Below are positions 24,217-34,143 of a DNA stretch of 64,000 bases, one piece after another. The translations under genes were made by a program, and so were the position numbers. Position 1 is the stretch's first letter; every line of letters begins with the position of its first letter. Below the pieces are notes generated by a model. The model was not told the DNA's origin and made no database searches. It was given only the letters and a program-made list of their open reading frames with translations. The stretch is from Actinomadura citrea (GTDB lineage: Bacteria; Actinomycetota; Actinomycetes; Streptosporangiales; Streptosporangiaceae), in contig NZ_JACCBT010000001.1 in assembly GCF_013409045.1 (NCBI RefSeq), forward strand, positions 248,001-312,000, in the 5' to 3' direction.

Positions 24217-25563
24217 GTGACGTCTGATGTCGACAAGCGCCCTCAGGGCGAGCACGCCCGCGACGAGGTCCCGTACACCCTCGACGAGCCGGCCCCCAAG
24301 GTCCTCGGATTCTGGGACCAGAGCGCCTTCTGGGGGAACCTCGGCGTCAGCCTTCTGGCCTTCTCCGGCGCCTACACCGTCCTCGCGCCGGACGCCGACG
24401 GCCGGCCGACGATCTCGATCATGGCGGGCATCGTCGCGATGGCCGTCGGGACGATCCTCGGCGGGCTGATGCTCGGCCTCGCCGCCGTGCCGGGCGCGCG
24501 CACCGGGCAGCCCGCGATGGTGCTGCTGCGCGGCCTGTTCGGCGCGAAGCTGTCGTACGCGCCGACCGTCCTCAACATCGCCCAGCTCGTCGGGTGGGGC
24601 ACCTTCGAGCTGATCGTCATCGCCGACGCCGCCCGCGAGCTGTGGGACGGCGTCCCGCGCTGGGGCTACGTGGTCGCCGCCGGCGCGGTCACGACCGTGC
24701 TGACGGTCTGGCCGCTCGGCTCGGTGCGGTTGCTGCGCCGCTACGTGACCGTCGCGGTGGCGATCGCGCTCGTGTACTTCTACGTCCGGCTCGTCCGGGA
24801 GCCGCTGCCCGACCTGACGCAGGGCTCGTGGGGCGGGTTCTGGCTCGGCGCGGACGCCGCGCTCGCCGTGTCGATCTCCTGGGTCCCGGTCGCCGCCGAC
24901 TACACCCGGCACGCGCGCACCGAGCGCGGGGCGTTCGGCGCCGCGGCCGTCGGCTACTCCGTCACGCAGATCGTCGCCTACGTCCTCGGGCTGCTCGCGC
25001 TGGCGCTGGTCGCGGGCGACTCGGGCAAGATCTTCGACCCGTTCCTCGGCGCCTCGCTGGGCGTGGTGTTCTTCGCGGTGTTCGTGCTGCGGGAGGCCGA
25101 CCAGTCGTTCGCCGACACCTACTCCACCGCGGTGTCGATCCAGAACCTGTTCCCCCGGGCCGACCGCCGGGTGCTGAGCGTCGCGCTCGGCATCGGCATC
25201 ACCGTGCTCGCGCTGGTCCTGGACATCGGCGACTACGCCGGCTTCCTGTCACTGATCGGATCGGTGTTCGTGCCGATGCTCGGCGTCCTCGCCGCCGACT
25301 TCTTCCTCGGCCGCCGCCGGGCGGGCGGCTGGGACGTCTCGCGGACCGCGCCGTCCCGCTGGGGCATGATCGCGGCATGGGCGATCGGGTTCGTCGTCTA
25401 CCAGCTCGTCAACCCGGGCACGGTCGCCCGCTGGACCGCGTTCTGGTCGGACGTCCGGGACGCGCTGCACTTCACGCCGCAGACGTGGATGAGCGCCTCG
25501 CTGCTGTCGTTCCTGGTCGCAGGGGTCGCGGCCCTGCTCATCGGCAGGCTTACCAGACGGTAA
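24217..25563 (+). CDS. cytX: Hydroxymethylpyrimidine transporter, NCS1 family
   Basis: A 448-residue permease of the nucleobase:cation symporter-1 (cytosine/purine permease) family with about 12 hydrophobic segments. FWDQSAFWGNLGVSLLAFSG near residues 30-49 is the CytX-type start, and SISWVPVAADYTRHAR near 220 a family motif. The TPP riboswitch directly upstream identifies it as the thiamine-pathway member that imports HMP (the thiamine pyrimidine) or a related precursor. The start GTG 24217 follows the aptamer Shine-Dalgarno at the proper distance; there is no alternative start nearby. Confidence 0.93.
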   Translation: MTSDVDKRPQGEHARDEVPYTLDEPAPKVLGFWDQSAFWGNLGVSLLAFSGAYTVLAPDADGRPTISIMAGIVAMAVGTILGGLMLGLAAVPGARTGQPAMVLLRGLFGAKLSYAPTVLNIAQLVGWGTFELIVIADAARELWDGVPRWGYVVAAGAVTTVLTVWPLGSVRLLRRYVTVAVAIALVYFYVRLVREPLPDLTQGSWGGFWLGADAALAVSISWVPVAADYTRHARTERGAFGAAAVGYSVTQIVAYVLGLLALALVAGDSGKIFDPFLGASLGVVFFAVFVLREADQSFADTYSTAVSIQNLFPRADRRVLSVALGIGITVLALVLDIGDYAGFLSLIGSVFVPMLGVLAADFFLGRRRAGGWDVSRTAPSRWGMIAAWAIGFVVYQLVNPGTVARWTAFWSDVRDALHFTPQTWMSASLLSFLVAGVAALLIGRLTRR

Positions 25564-25627
25564 GGTTTGGGTCGAAAGCAAGTTTCGGCGCAAGTTGCCC
25601 GGCGGCAGGCCGGAGTGCGGTGGCACG

Positions 25628-27640
25628 ATGACAGACGTGTATCAGCACGTGCACGATCCGATCGCGCGGGCCGTCATCGAGAGCGCCGCCGACGCGATCG
25701 TAGCCGTGGACCAGCGGCACCGGGTCACCGTGTGGAACCCGGCGGCCGAGCGCATGTTCGGCTGGAGCGCCGAGGAGGTGCTCGGCCGGGTCCCGCCGAT
25801 CGTCCCCGACGAGCTGAAGGCCGAGCACAACGCCGTCCAGGAGCGGCTCCTCACCCGGCCCGGCGGCGAGGGCGACGGCGACGGCGGGCAGATCTCGATC
25901 GCCACCCGCCGCTTCCACCGCGGCGGACGGCTCATCGACGTCCGCATCGACACGAGCCTGCTGAAGGATCCGAGCGGCACGCTGCTCGGCTGGGTCGGGG
26001 TGTACCACCCGGTCGAGGACGACGAGATCGTCCAGCACCGCATGACCGAGCGGGCCCGGCTCGTCCGGCGGCTGAACGACATCGTCGCCGACCTCGGCGC
26101 CGAGCTCGACCTCGCCGTCGTGCTCGACCGGATCACCGCCGCGCTCATCGAGCTGACCGGCGCCGACGCCGGCGGCTTCGTCAAGATCGAGGGCGATCGG
26201 CTGCGGCTGGTCAGCATGTCCGGGCTGCCGGAGCGGATGCGCGGCCGGTGCGCCGAGCTGCGGCCGAGCCTGGTCGGGGAGCTGCTGCGGTCGGGCAAGA
26301 CCGTCAAGCTGGCCACGGGCGAGCGGCGCCTCGGCGACCTGATCTGGTCGGAGCTGCCCGGCCTGCACACGATCGCCCTCGGCCTCTCGTACCTGCAGAA
26401 CCGGCCGTACGGCGCGATGTACGCGCTGTTCTCCGGACGCAAGGTCGGGCACACCGAGCTCGAACTGCTGGAGCTGCTCGCCGGGCACGCCGGGGTCGCG
26501 GTCGGCAACGCCGTCGCCTACGCGGAGGTCGTCCGGCAGCGGGCGCACGAGCGCGCCGTCATCGACTCCAGCGCCGACGGCATCGCGGTGCTGGACCACG
26601 ACCTCGTCGTCCGGCACTGGAACAACGCCGCGCACACCCTCACCGGCATCCCGCCGGAGGACGCGATCGGGCGTCCGCTGCCGTTCGACATGCCCGCGCT
26701 CGGCGAGATGCTCACGTTCCGCCTGGAGTCGGGCACGTGGCTGAACGTGCTGGCCGCCGAGATCGAGGAGACCGGCGAGCTGGTCGTCGACTTCCGCGAC
26801 GTCTCGGAGGCCAAGGCGCTGGAGGAGGCCAAGGACCTGTTCCTCGCCACGACCAGCCACGAGCTGCGGACCCCGATCACGGTCGTGCAGGGGTTCGCGT
26901 CCACGCTGGTCAACCGGTGGGACGAGCTGACCGACGCCGACCGCCGCGCCGCCGTCGCCACCATCGCCGAGCGCGCCCAGTCGCTCGGGCGGCTCGTCGA
27001 GCACCTGCTGCTCGGCTCCCGCGCCGGGGCCGACGAGCTGGCCGTGACGATCGAGCCGTTCGACCTCGCCCGCGTCCTGGAGGGCGTGGTCGCCGGGTTC
27101 CGCTCGCTGTCGCCGCTGCACCGGGTGGAGCTGGAGATCGACCCCGACCTGCCGCTGTGCAGCGGGGACGCGATGGCCACCGACATCGTCCTCGGGCAGC
27201 TGCTGGAGAACGCGTTCAAGTACTCCCCGGACGGCGGAACCGTGCGGGTGCGGGCCCGCCGCGAGGGCCCGGGCATCGTCGTCACGGTCTCCGACGAGGG
27301 CATCGGCATCCCGATCGGGGACCATGAGCGGATCTTCGAGCGGTTCGTCCAGGGGGACGCGGGGGACCGCCGCCGGTTCGGCGGCATCGGGCTCGGCCTG
27401 TACATCGTCAGACGGCTGACGGAGGCGCAGGGCGGCACGATCTCCGCCCATCCCGCACGACGTGAGACATCTCACATCGAACCCACCCAAACTTCCAACA
27501 ACGGAACTTTTGGCGCTGAAATCCCCGAAGAAGAGCAGACCACTCGGCTACTCTCCGTCACCGAAAGGCGCGGACCCGCAGGTGGCGCACGGGCGGGCGA
27601 GGGGACGTGCATGCGCCTCGTGTTGCGTTCGGCGCGCTGA
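25628..27640 (+). CDS. PAS-GAF-PAS sensor histidine kinase
   Basis: A 670-residue soluble kinase. Residues 15-125 are a PAS domain (IESAADAIVAVDQRHRVTVW), about 150-300 a GAF domain (DLAVVLDRITAALIELTGAD ... LLELLAGHAGVAVGNAVAY), and 305-400 a second PAS. HisKA has TSHELRTPITV with the phosphorylated His near 414, and HATPase_c (about 520-605) has ENAFKYSPDGG, VSDEGIGIP and GIGLGLYIV. There are no membrane spans, so it senses a cytosolic cue such as redox, gas or a ligand. From about residue 612 the sequence becomes a Ser/Thr/Glu-rich tail of 59 residues unlike the usual short F-x-V-x-L-P ending, and its DNA is lower in GC. ATG 25628 is chosen over an in-frame start 11 codons earlier. No response regulator is adjacent. 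Confidence 0.9.
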   Translation: MTDVYQHVHDPIARAVIESAADAIVAVDQRHRVTVWNPAAERMFGWSAEEVLGRVPPIVPDELKAEHNAVQERLLTRPGGEGDGDGGQISIATRRFHRGGRLIDVRIDTSLLKDPSGTLLGWVGVYHPVEDDEIVQHRMTERARLVRRLNDIVADLGAELDLAVVLDRITAALIELTGADAGGFVKIEGDRLRLVSMSGLPERMRGRCAELRPSLVGELLRSGKTVKLATGERRLGDLIWSELPGLHTIALGLSYLQNRPYGAMYALFSGRKVGHTELELLELLAGHAGVAVGNAVAYAEVVRQRAHERAVIDSSADGIAVLDHDLVVRHWNNAAHTLTGIPPEDAIGRPLPFDMPALGEMLTFRLESGTWLNVLAAEIEETGELVVDFRDVSEAKALEEAKDLFLATTSHELRTPITVVQGFASTLVNRWDELTDADRRAAVATIAERAQSLGRLVEHLLLGSRAGADELAVTIEPFDLARVLEGVVAGFRSLSPLHRVELEIDPDLPLCSGDAMATDIVLGQLLENAFKYSPDGGTVRVRARREGPGIVVTVSDEGIGIPIGDHERIFERFVQGDAGDRRRFGGIGLGLYIVRRLTEAQGGTISAHPARRETSHIEPTQTSNNGTFGAEIPEEEQTTRLLSVTERRGPAGGARAGEGTCMRLVLRSAR

Positions 27641-27936
27641 GCGGACGGTTACTTACCGTGCGGACAGTCCGTCCCGGGCGGTCCGGTGAGACGTGCGTGA
27701 CCAGCGCTTTCCGCGGTCTCGCGGGGTGGCAGGCTGGGAACGGTGCGGAGAAGTGCGGTGTCGGCGGGGTGTGACGGACGAAACGCGTGTGTGAGGAGTA
27801 AATCCGCCGTTGGCTGGATAGATCCTTGGTTGGTCGCCGTTGGTGACGAGATTCCGATCCCGGGGGTGATCACCGTGACCGGACGGCCGATGACTCGTTG
27901 TGCAGGTGGTGAACTGATCCGTTCGGGTTTCCCGTC
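27641..27936. other. 296-bp region without a supported gene
   Basis: Between the kinase stop and the ATP-binding protein, base composition drops and no frame shows actinobacterial codon bias with a Shine-Dalgarno. One perfect 10-bp palindrome (GGTGATCACC, 27865-27874) and a repeated CGCCGTTGG are the only structures seen. A 90-codon frame from 27743 has no domain and no third-position GC bias. Confidence 0.5.
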
Positions 27937-28557
27937 ATGGCCATCAGGGCATTTCGGACGTACCGGAAGGGTGATGACGGGACTCGTCCGAGCGAGCGGA
28001 GTATCGGGGAGGTGAGGGCGTCGAGCGTCGTACTGCTGCCACACGCACCGTCCAGCGTCGCGGTCGCCCGCAGGCGCCTCAGCTCGGAGCTGACCGACTC
28101 CGGCGTCTACGACTCGGTCGTGGACGACGCCAGTGTCATCGTCAGCGAGCTGCTCAGCAACGCTCTGCGGCACGCGCGGCCGCTGCCGTCCGGCCAGGTG
28201 AAGGTCTGCTGGCTGTGCCGCGGCGACCTCCTCGAAGTGGAGGTCAGCGACGGCGGCGCCATGACCGAGCCGCGTCGCGGCCCGGGAACGCTGTCCTCGC
28301 TCGGCGGGCGCGGGCTCGGCATCGTCGAGGCCCTGTCCGAGGGCTGGGGAGTGCGCCACGAGGACGGCACCACGACGGTCTGGGCCATTCTGCGGACGCC
28401 CAGGTCGTCCGGCGACGACCGGATGGACGCTCCTGCCGGTGCGCACGCCGTCGTACCGGATCTCTCCGCATTTCCGGACCTGCTCGACGAGCCGGACGAA
28501 GACCTCTGCAACGGAAGCAGGAGTGAAGTGGCTCGAAGCCGGGCATATCCGGCATAG
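27937..28557 (+). CDS. ATP-binding protein, anti-sigma regulatory factor-like (HATPase_c_2)
   Basis: Up to 206 residues, with a single GHKL ATPase domain of the RsbW/SpoIIAB class. The N-box is DASVIVSELLSNALRHA, the G1 box is DGGAMTEP and the G2 segment is GGRGLGIVEALSEGWGV. In actinomycetes such proteins bind anti-anti-sigma or sigma factors or act as serine kinases. The start is uncertain: ATG 27937 has no Shine-Dalgarno, while in-frame GTG 28012 (25 codons later) directly follows GGGGAG. The domain is intact with either. The last 60 residues are a Pro/Asp-rich tail of unknown role. Confidence 0.82.
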   Translation: MAIRAFRTYRKGDDGTRPSERSIGEVRASSVVLLPHAPSSVAVARRRLSSELTDSGVYDSVVDDASVIVSELLSNALRHARPLPSGQVKVCWLCRGDLLEVEVSDGGAMTEPRRGPGTLSSLGGRGLGIVEALSEGWGVRHEDGTTTVWAILRTPRSSGDDRMDAPAGAHAVVPDLSAFPDLLDEPDEDLCNGSRSEVARSRAYPA

Positions 28558-28653
28558 AGCGACCCTGCCTGGAAGGAACCCCGCCCGACCTTGTATGGTC
28601 CTCTCCAACGCTCGGGCGATGTCGTGCCCCCGTCGACATCGCGAGCGTTGATG

Positions 28654-28701
28654 GTTCTTCCCGGCGCCGCGCGCCTCTGAGCCCCCGGCGCCGGGAAGAA
28701 C
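28654..28701. terminator. 16-bp perfect hairpin, bidirectional terminator
   Basis: GTTCTTCCCGGCGCCG (28654-28669) pairs exactly with 28686-28701 around a 16-nt loop. It sits between the converging ATP-binding protein (stop 28557) and arginine deiminase (stop 28740). An A-rich ACAAAAT follows on the plus strand. Confidence 0.78.
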
Positions 28702-28739
28702 ACAAAATCCGCTCTTGAGCCGTGCGGCTCGGGCGAGGC

Positions 28740-29948
28740 TCAGATCTCCTCGCGGAGGATCGGGCACGACATGCAGCGGGGACCGCCCCGCCCCGTCCCG
28801 AGCTCGCTCCCGCTGATCCGGATGACCTCGATCCCGGACGCCTCCAGCTGCGCGTTGGTCTCGATGTTGCGTTCGTAGGCGACGCACAGGCGCGGGGCCA
28901 CGGCGAGGGTGTTGTTCCCGTCGTCCCACTGCTCGCGCTCGGCGGTGACCGGGTCGAGGCCGGTGTCGATCACCTTGAGGCGGTCCAGGCCCATCGCGTC
29001 GGCGGCGGCCTGGAGGAACGGGCGCGGCTCGGCGACGTTCAGGTGGCCGTCGTCCAGCGTCACCGTGTAGGCGGTCAGCGAGTGCGCCACCGGCGGGTAC
29101 ATCACGACGGTGTCGACGTCGACCATCGTGCAGACGGTGTCGAGGTGCATGGTGGCGCGCTCCTGCGCGATCGGCACGGCCAGCACCGTACGGGCCAGGC
29201 CGGCCCCGATCACCTGGCGGGCCAGGCGCTCGACCCCCGCCGGAGTCGTCCGCTCGCCGGTGCCGACGGCGATCACACCCGGGCGCAGGAGCAGGACGTC
29301 GCCGCCCTCCAGATGCTCCAGCGACGGCGTGTAGACCGGCTCCACCCCGGCGAACCGCGGATGGTGCGCGTAGACCAGCCCGGTGAGGGCCGACTCGCGC
29401 CGCCGCGCCTCCATCGCGAGGCTCGTCACCGCGACGCGGTCGCCGATCCAGGTGCTGTTGTCGCGGGTGAACAGCAGGCCCGGCAGCGGGTCGACGATGA
29501 AGTCCTGCTCGTCCATCAGCCGGTAGACGAGGCCGTGCCCGGCCTTCAGCTCCTCGTGAGCGAGCCCGGCGATCAGGGTGTGCGCGAGGTTCTCCGGGTC
29601 GAGCCCGCGCAGATGGTCCTCGACGACGCGGCGGAGCTGGTCGCCGAGGCGCAGGTCGACGATGGCGTCGGCGATCGCCTGCTCGCGCGCGGCCTCGTAC
29701 TCCAGGGCGTCCTGCAGCAGCTCGGTCACGTAAAGGACCTCGACGCCGCGCGACCGCAGCGCCTCGGCGAACGCGTCGTGCTCCTCCTGCGCGCGGCCCG
29801 CCCACGGGATCGCGTCGAACAGGAGCTTGTCGCTGTTGCGCGGGGTCAGCCGCTTGAGCTCCGCGCCGGGACGGTGCAGCAGCACCGTCCGCAGCCGTCC
29901 GACCTCGCTGGTGACCCGGTGCTCGTGCGCTGTCTTCGCTGCCGTCAC
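28740..29948 (-). CDS. arcA: Arginine deiminase
   Basis: A 402-residue guanidino-group hydrolase converting arginine to citrulline and ammonia. The start region [20 protein letters not shown], the catalytic segment [27 protein letters not shown], and the C-terminal [11 protein letters not shown] with the nucleophile Cys 392 are all present. No ornithine carbamoyltransferase, carbamate kinase or antiporter gene is adjacent, so it is not in a complete ADI operon and may serve nitrogen recycling or acid defence. GTG 29948 has TAGACT (29961-29956) 7 nt upstream and no Shine-Dalgarno (leaderless). It is divergent from an MFS gene with a 42-nt gap. Confidence 0.95.
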   Translation of the reverse strand: MTAAKTAHEHRVTSEVGRLRTVLLHRPGAELKRLTPRNSDKLLFDAIPWAGRAQEEHDAFAEALRSRGVEVLYVTELLQDALEYEAAREQAIADAIVDLRLGDQLRRVVEDHLRGLDPENLAHTLIAGLAHEELKAGHGLVYRLMDEQDFIVDPLPGLLFTRDNSTWIGDRVAVTSLAMEARRRESALTGLVYAHHPRFAGVEPVYTPSLEHLEGGDVLLLRPGVIAVGTGERTTPAGVERLARQVIGAGLARTVLAVPIAQERATMHLDTVCTMVDVDTVVMYPPVAHSLTAYTVTLDDGHLNVAEPRPFLQAAADAMGLDRLKVIDTGLDPVTAEREQWDDGNNTLAVAPRLCVAYERNIETNAQLEASGIEVIRISGSELGTGRGGPRCMSCPILREEI

Positions 29949-29990
29949 CCTCCGCAGTCTAGGCGGCGGACGCTATGCCACCATTCGAGG

Positions 29991-31304
29991 GTGATCGGCA
30001 GGAACGCGGGGCTTCCCCTCCACCTCACGTCGGCGACGATGCTGCGCGTGTCCGCCGAGGGGGTCGCGACCGCGCTCGTCCTGACCGTCCAGGCGCGGAC
30101 GGGCCACGCCGCCACCGCCGGGTACCTGCAGACCGCGATGACGCTGCCGTACGTGCTGAGCGGGCCCGTGATCGGGAACGCGCTGGACCGGGTGGCGCGC
30201 CCCCGCCGCGGCGCCGTCGCCCTCGCCGCCTGCTACGTCGCCGCGACCGGGCTGCTGCTGGTCCTCGCGGGGCGCTCGCCGCTCGTCCTGGCGCTGGTCG
30301 TCGCCGCCGTGATCGGCTGCACCGAGCCCATCGTCGTCGCGCTGACCAGCCTGCTGCCCCGGTTCGTCCCCGCCGGCCGGCTCTCGCGCGCCTACGGCCT
30401 GGAGGCCTCCAGCTACAACGTCGCCGGGATCGCCGGCCCCGGCCTCGCCGCCGGCCTGGCCGCCGTGGCCGGCGGCCAGTACGCCGGGATCGCCGTGGTC
30501 GCGGTCGGCGCCCTCGGCCTCCTGACCCTCCCGTTCCTGCCCTTTCCCGGCCCGTCCGCGAGCGCGGACGGCGCGGCGCCGGGTTCGGCTGCGGTGGAGG
30601 CCGCCGCCGACACGGGCGCGGTCGGCGGGCGGGCGGCGGCCATCGAGACGGCGACGGGCGCCGAGGCGCGTCCGGTGCCGGCCGGAGTGGTCTCGGTGAT
30701 CACGGGCGGGCTGGTGGTGCTGGCGCAGGGCCGGGTGCTGCGGGCGCTGACCGTCGCGACGACGCTCGCGTGGATGGGCTTCGGCGGCGTCGCCGTCACG
30801 GCGGTGCTGCTCGCCGAGCACATCGGCGCGCCGCCCAGCGCGGGCGGACGGCTCCTGGTGGCCATGGCGGTCGGCTCGCTGATCGGCTCTCTGGCGGCCA
30901 GCCGGTGGCTGACGCCCAAGCACGCCGAACCCGTCATGATCGCCGGGCTCGTCGCGTTCGGGGCGTCGCTCGCCGCCCTCGCCGTCACGCCGTCCATGCC
31001 ATGGGCGACGGCGGCGTTCGTCGCCGCGGGGATCGCGGAGGGACCGGTGTTCGCGGCCACGCTCATGCTGCGCCAGCGCGAGTCGCCCCCGGACCGGCTC
31101 GGTCAGGTCAACACCACGGGCGGCAGCCTCAAGATCGGCGCATCCGCGGTCGGCGCCGCGCTGACCGCCGCGTCCGCCGACGCGATCGGCCCGGTCGGCC
31201 TGGTCCTCGCGATCGCCGGATTCCAGCTCGCGGGCGCCCTCCTCGGCTACCTCCTCCTGCGCACTCCCGAACGCGAGGCCGGCGTCGTCGAGGACGGTGC
31301 CTGA
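29991..31304 (+). CDS. MFS transporter
   Basis: A 437-residue major facilitator with about 11-12 hydrophobic segments split by an Ala/Gly/Glu-rich central loop (residues 190-235, SADGAAPGSAAVEAAADTGA), the usual long loop after helix 6. There are no drug-class-specific motifs; the central region RPRRGAVALAACYVAATGLL follows helix 2 as in motif A. GTG 29991 is chosen because the coding signature begins there; CACCAT 6 nt upstream may be a leaderless -10. A long continuous frame extends far upstream but lies antisense to arcA and is not translated. The substrate is unknown. Confidence 0.88.
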   Translation: MIGRNAGLPLHLTSATMLRVSAEGVATALVLTVQARTGHAATAGYLQTAMTLPYVLSGPVIGNALDRVARPRRGAVALAACYVAATGLLLVLAGRSPLVLALVVAAVIGCTEPIVVALTSLLPRFVPAGRLSRAYGLEASSYNVAGIAGPGLAAGLAAVAGGQYAGIAVVAVGALGLLTLPFLPFPGPSASADGAAPGSAAVEAAADTGAVGGRAAAIETATGAEARPVPAGVVSVITGGLVVLAQGRVLRALTVATTLAWMGFGGVAVTAVLLAEHIGAPPSAGGRLLVAMAVGSLIGSLAASRWLTPKHAEPVMIAGLVAFGASLAALAVTPSMPWATAAFVAAGIAEGPVFAATLMLRQRESPPDRLGQVNTTGGSLKIGASAVGAALTAASADAIGPVGLVLAIAGFQLAGALLGYLLLRTPEREAGVVEDGA

Positions 31305-31347
31305 ACCGGAGGGACCCGCCCACGGCCGCACGGACAAGAGGGGGTGA

Positions 31348-31488
31348 AACGTCCACGACCGAGAGGCCGCGCATGCCGACAACGAGCCGCTCCTCGCCAC
31401 CGCGGCCGGGCCCGCCGCCGAAGACGTCGCCGCCGAGACCTTCCTCATCGCCTTCGACCGCCGCCGCCACTACGACGCGGCGCATCGC
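31348..31488 (+). pseudogene. Remnant of an ECF sigma factor (region 2 only)
   Basis: In the frame beginning at 31348, right after an in-frame TGA (31345-31347), the translation contains GPAAEDVAAETFLIAFDRRR followed by HYDAAH. This closely matches region 2.1-2.2 of actinobacterial ECF sigma factors (A-E-D-V-V-A-E-T-F-L-I-A-F-R-R-R-x-x-Y-D). There is no start codon, no region 2.4 and no region 4, and the frame then turns into meaningless sequence. It is a decayed fragment, not a functional gene. Confidence 0.6.
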
Positions 31489-31624
31489 GGGCAAGGGCCA
31501 TCCGTTCGGGCCGCCGGGCACGACGACCCAGTCCAGTGCCCTTCTGAACACAGCGATCGTGGACCGGGCCCCGCGTCCCGGGCCTGCCGCGACCCCGTCC
31601 GGCTGCTGAACCCGGAAGGACAAT

Positions 31625-31655
31625 GACCGGCCCTGCGCCAAGGGCAGGGCCGGTC
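31625..31655. terminator. 12-bp hairpin
   Basis: GACCGGCCCTGC (31625-31636) pairs exactly with GCAGGGCCGGTC (31644-31655) around a 7-nt loop. It lies between the sigma remnant and the small ORF upstream of the EF-Tu gene and probably ends upstream transcription. Confidence 0.65.
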
Positions 31656-31714
31656 GCCGCGGGCGGCTGAATAATCGGTCGACTTCCGCCGGGGGCGGCC
31701 GTAATGTCCGAGGC

Positions 31715-31819
31715 ATGTTCTTCGCAGCCGGCACCCGGACGCTCGCAGGCATCGCCCTGCTGAGCGCGGTGCCGGCTGCCTTCTCGGCAGTGGCAGCGGG
31801 CGCGGCAGTCCGAAGCTGA
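31715..31819 (+). CDS. Possible 34-residue hydrophobic leader peptide
   Basis: ATG 31715 to TGA 31819 encodes MFFAAGTRTLAGIALLSAVP followed by AAFSAVAAGAAVRS, a small Ala-rich hydrophobic peptide. There is no good Shine-Dalgarno. Its coding region contains the 12-bp inverted repeat 31724-31735/31768-31779. It ends 108 nt before the divergent EF-Tu gene. It may be a real small protein, a leader peptide, or chance; low confidence. Confidence 0.3.
   Translation: MFFAAGTRTLAGIALLSAVPAAFSAVAAGAAVRS
31724..31779. promoter_or_regulatory. 12-bp inverted repeat upstream of the second EF-Tu gene
   Basis: GCAGCCGGCACC (31724-31735) and GGTGCCGGCTGC (31768-31779) are exact complements separated by 32 nt. 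In RNA this would be a stable long hairpin about 150 nt before the EF-Tu start and inside the possible leader peptide. It could be an attenuator or a regulator site. Confidence 0.45.
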
Positions 31820-31927
31820 CCCCTCTCCGTCCCGTCTCCGGAGAACCAGCGGAGGGGGGTGGTCCAGGACTGGGCGCCTGTGTGCGCGCAGTCGGTTCTC
31901 ACCGGATCCACCAGTGAGGACGAGACC

Positions 31928-33109
<1,182 letters not shown>

Positions 33110-33116
33110 CGGCAGA

Positions 33117-33142
33117 GGGGCTCCGGCATCCGCCGGGGCCCC
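33117..33142 (+). terminator. 11-bp hairpin terminator after EF-Tu
   Basis: GGGGCTCCGGC (33117-33127) pairs with GCCGGGGCCCC (33132-33142), with one T-G wobble and a 4-nt loop. It begins 8 nt after the EF-Tu stop and is followed by TTAGCCTT, a short T-containing tail. Confidence 0.75.
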
Positions 33143-33266
33143 TTAGCCTTGATCGGGTAGACCCCCGCCCTCCGGTGACCGAGTGGTCGCGAACGGCTGG
33201 CGGATGCGATCTTGATGTGGTGAGATTCCGACATCACCCCCGCAGCATTCCCCGTCTGGAGCACGT

Positions 33267-34139
33267 GTGCGATCCCCCCGCGCCCTGATTCCCCTGCTCT
33301 CGGTCTGTGCGGCCGCCGCGGTCGTGGCCGCGGCCGCCACCGGAGCCAGCATCGAGGGCCTGCCGGGCGGCGGAGGTCCCGCCCACGCCGACGGGGCGGC
33401 CCCCCGCCCCGCCGCCGTGACGATCAACGCGGTGAGCTGGAACGTCTGCGGCGGCTCCGACTGCCCCTCCGGCGCTGCGCCCGCCAAGCTCACCAAGGAG
33501 GTCGTCCAGCGGATGCGGGCGACCGAGGTCGGCGGGCGCACGGTGCGGCCGAACGCCGCCCTCCTCCAGGAGGTCTGCGAGGGTCAGATCCGCACGTTCA
33601 AGACGTCCCTGCCCAAGTGGAGCTGGGCGTTCGCGCCCGGCGACGAGGCGTGCGCGGCCGGGCAGGGGCGCGCGGGCGTCGCCATCGGCACCGACGCCCC
33701 GCTCACCGCGCACCGGCAGGCCAGGCTGCCCGCCCCCTCCGGGAGCACCCGGATCGCCCTGTGCGGCGAGGTCCCGTCCTGGACGACGCGCGTCTGCGTC
33801 GCCCAGCTCAGCGAGACCGAGAGCGCCCAGTGGCGCCGCAAGGAGGCCGGAGCCCTCACCACCCTCGCGGGCACGGACCGCGTCCTCGTCGGCGGCGACC
33901 TCGCCGACGCCCCGGAGAGCCCGGCGCTCGACCCCCTCTACGCCGCCTACGACGAGTGCGACCAGTCCGGCTCCTCCCGGACGGGGGCGAACACCCGGCA
34001 GAACTGGCAGGGCACCGCGCTCACCAAGACCGACTACCTGTTCATCGGCAAGTCGGCCGCCGTCTCCTGCAGCGTCCCGGCGGCCCCCGTCAAGACCTCC
34101 GACCACCGCCCCCTCTCAGCGGTAGTCCGCTACCAGTAA
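33267..34139 (+). CDS. Secreted endonuclease/exonuclease/phosphatase family protein
   Basis: A 290-residue exported protein. The signal peptide spans residues 1-42 (LIPLLSVCAAAAVVAAAATG) with a likely cut near AHA-DG. The EEP fold is visible in VSWNVCGGSDC (strand with Asn), ALLQEVCEG (metal Glu), GGDLADAPESP (G-D-x-N/A-x-x-P) and the C-terminal TSDHRPLSAVV, the S-D-H motif with the general-base His. The usual GDFN reads GDLA, so one catalytic Asn is missing; activity is uncertain. GTG 33267 has TGGAG 5 nt upstream. A structured 142-bp repeat starts 4 nt after its stop. Confidence 0.85.
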   Translation: MRSPRALIPLLSVCAAAAVVAAAATGASIEGLPGGGGPAHADGAAPRPAAVTINAVSWNVCGGSDCPSGAAPAKLTKEVVQRMRATEVGGRTVRPNAALLQEVCEGQIRTFKTSLPKWSWAFAPGDEACAAGQGRAGVAIGTDAPLTAHRQARLPAPSGSTRIALCGEVPSWTTRVCVAQLSETESAQWRRKEAGALTTLAGTDRVLVGGDLADAPESPALDPLYAAYDECDQSGSSRTGANTRQNWQGTALTKTDYLFIGKSAAVSCSVPAAPVKTSDHRPLSAVVRYQ

Positions 34140-34143
34140 TCCC

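Noticed and set aside
27743..28015. 90-codon ORF between the kinase and the ATP-binding protein
   Set aside because: No third-position GC bias, no Shine-Dalgarno, no recognisable domain.
28722..29990. Upstream in-frame extension of the MFS gene at 29991
   Set aside because: It runs antisense through the complete arginine deiminase gene and has no membrane-protein character; the real start is near 29991.
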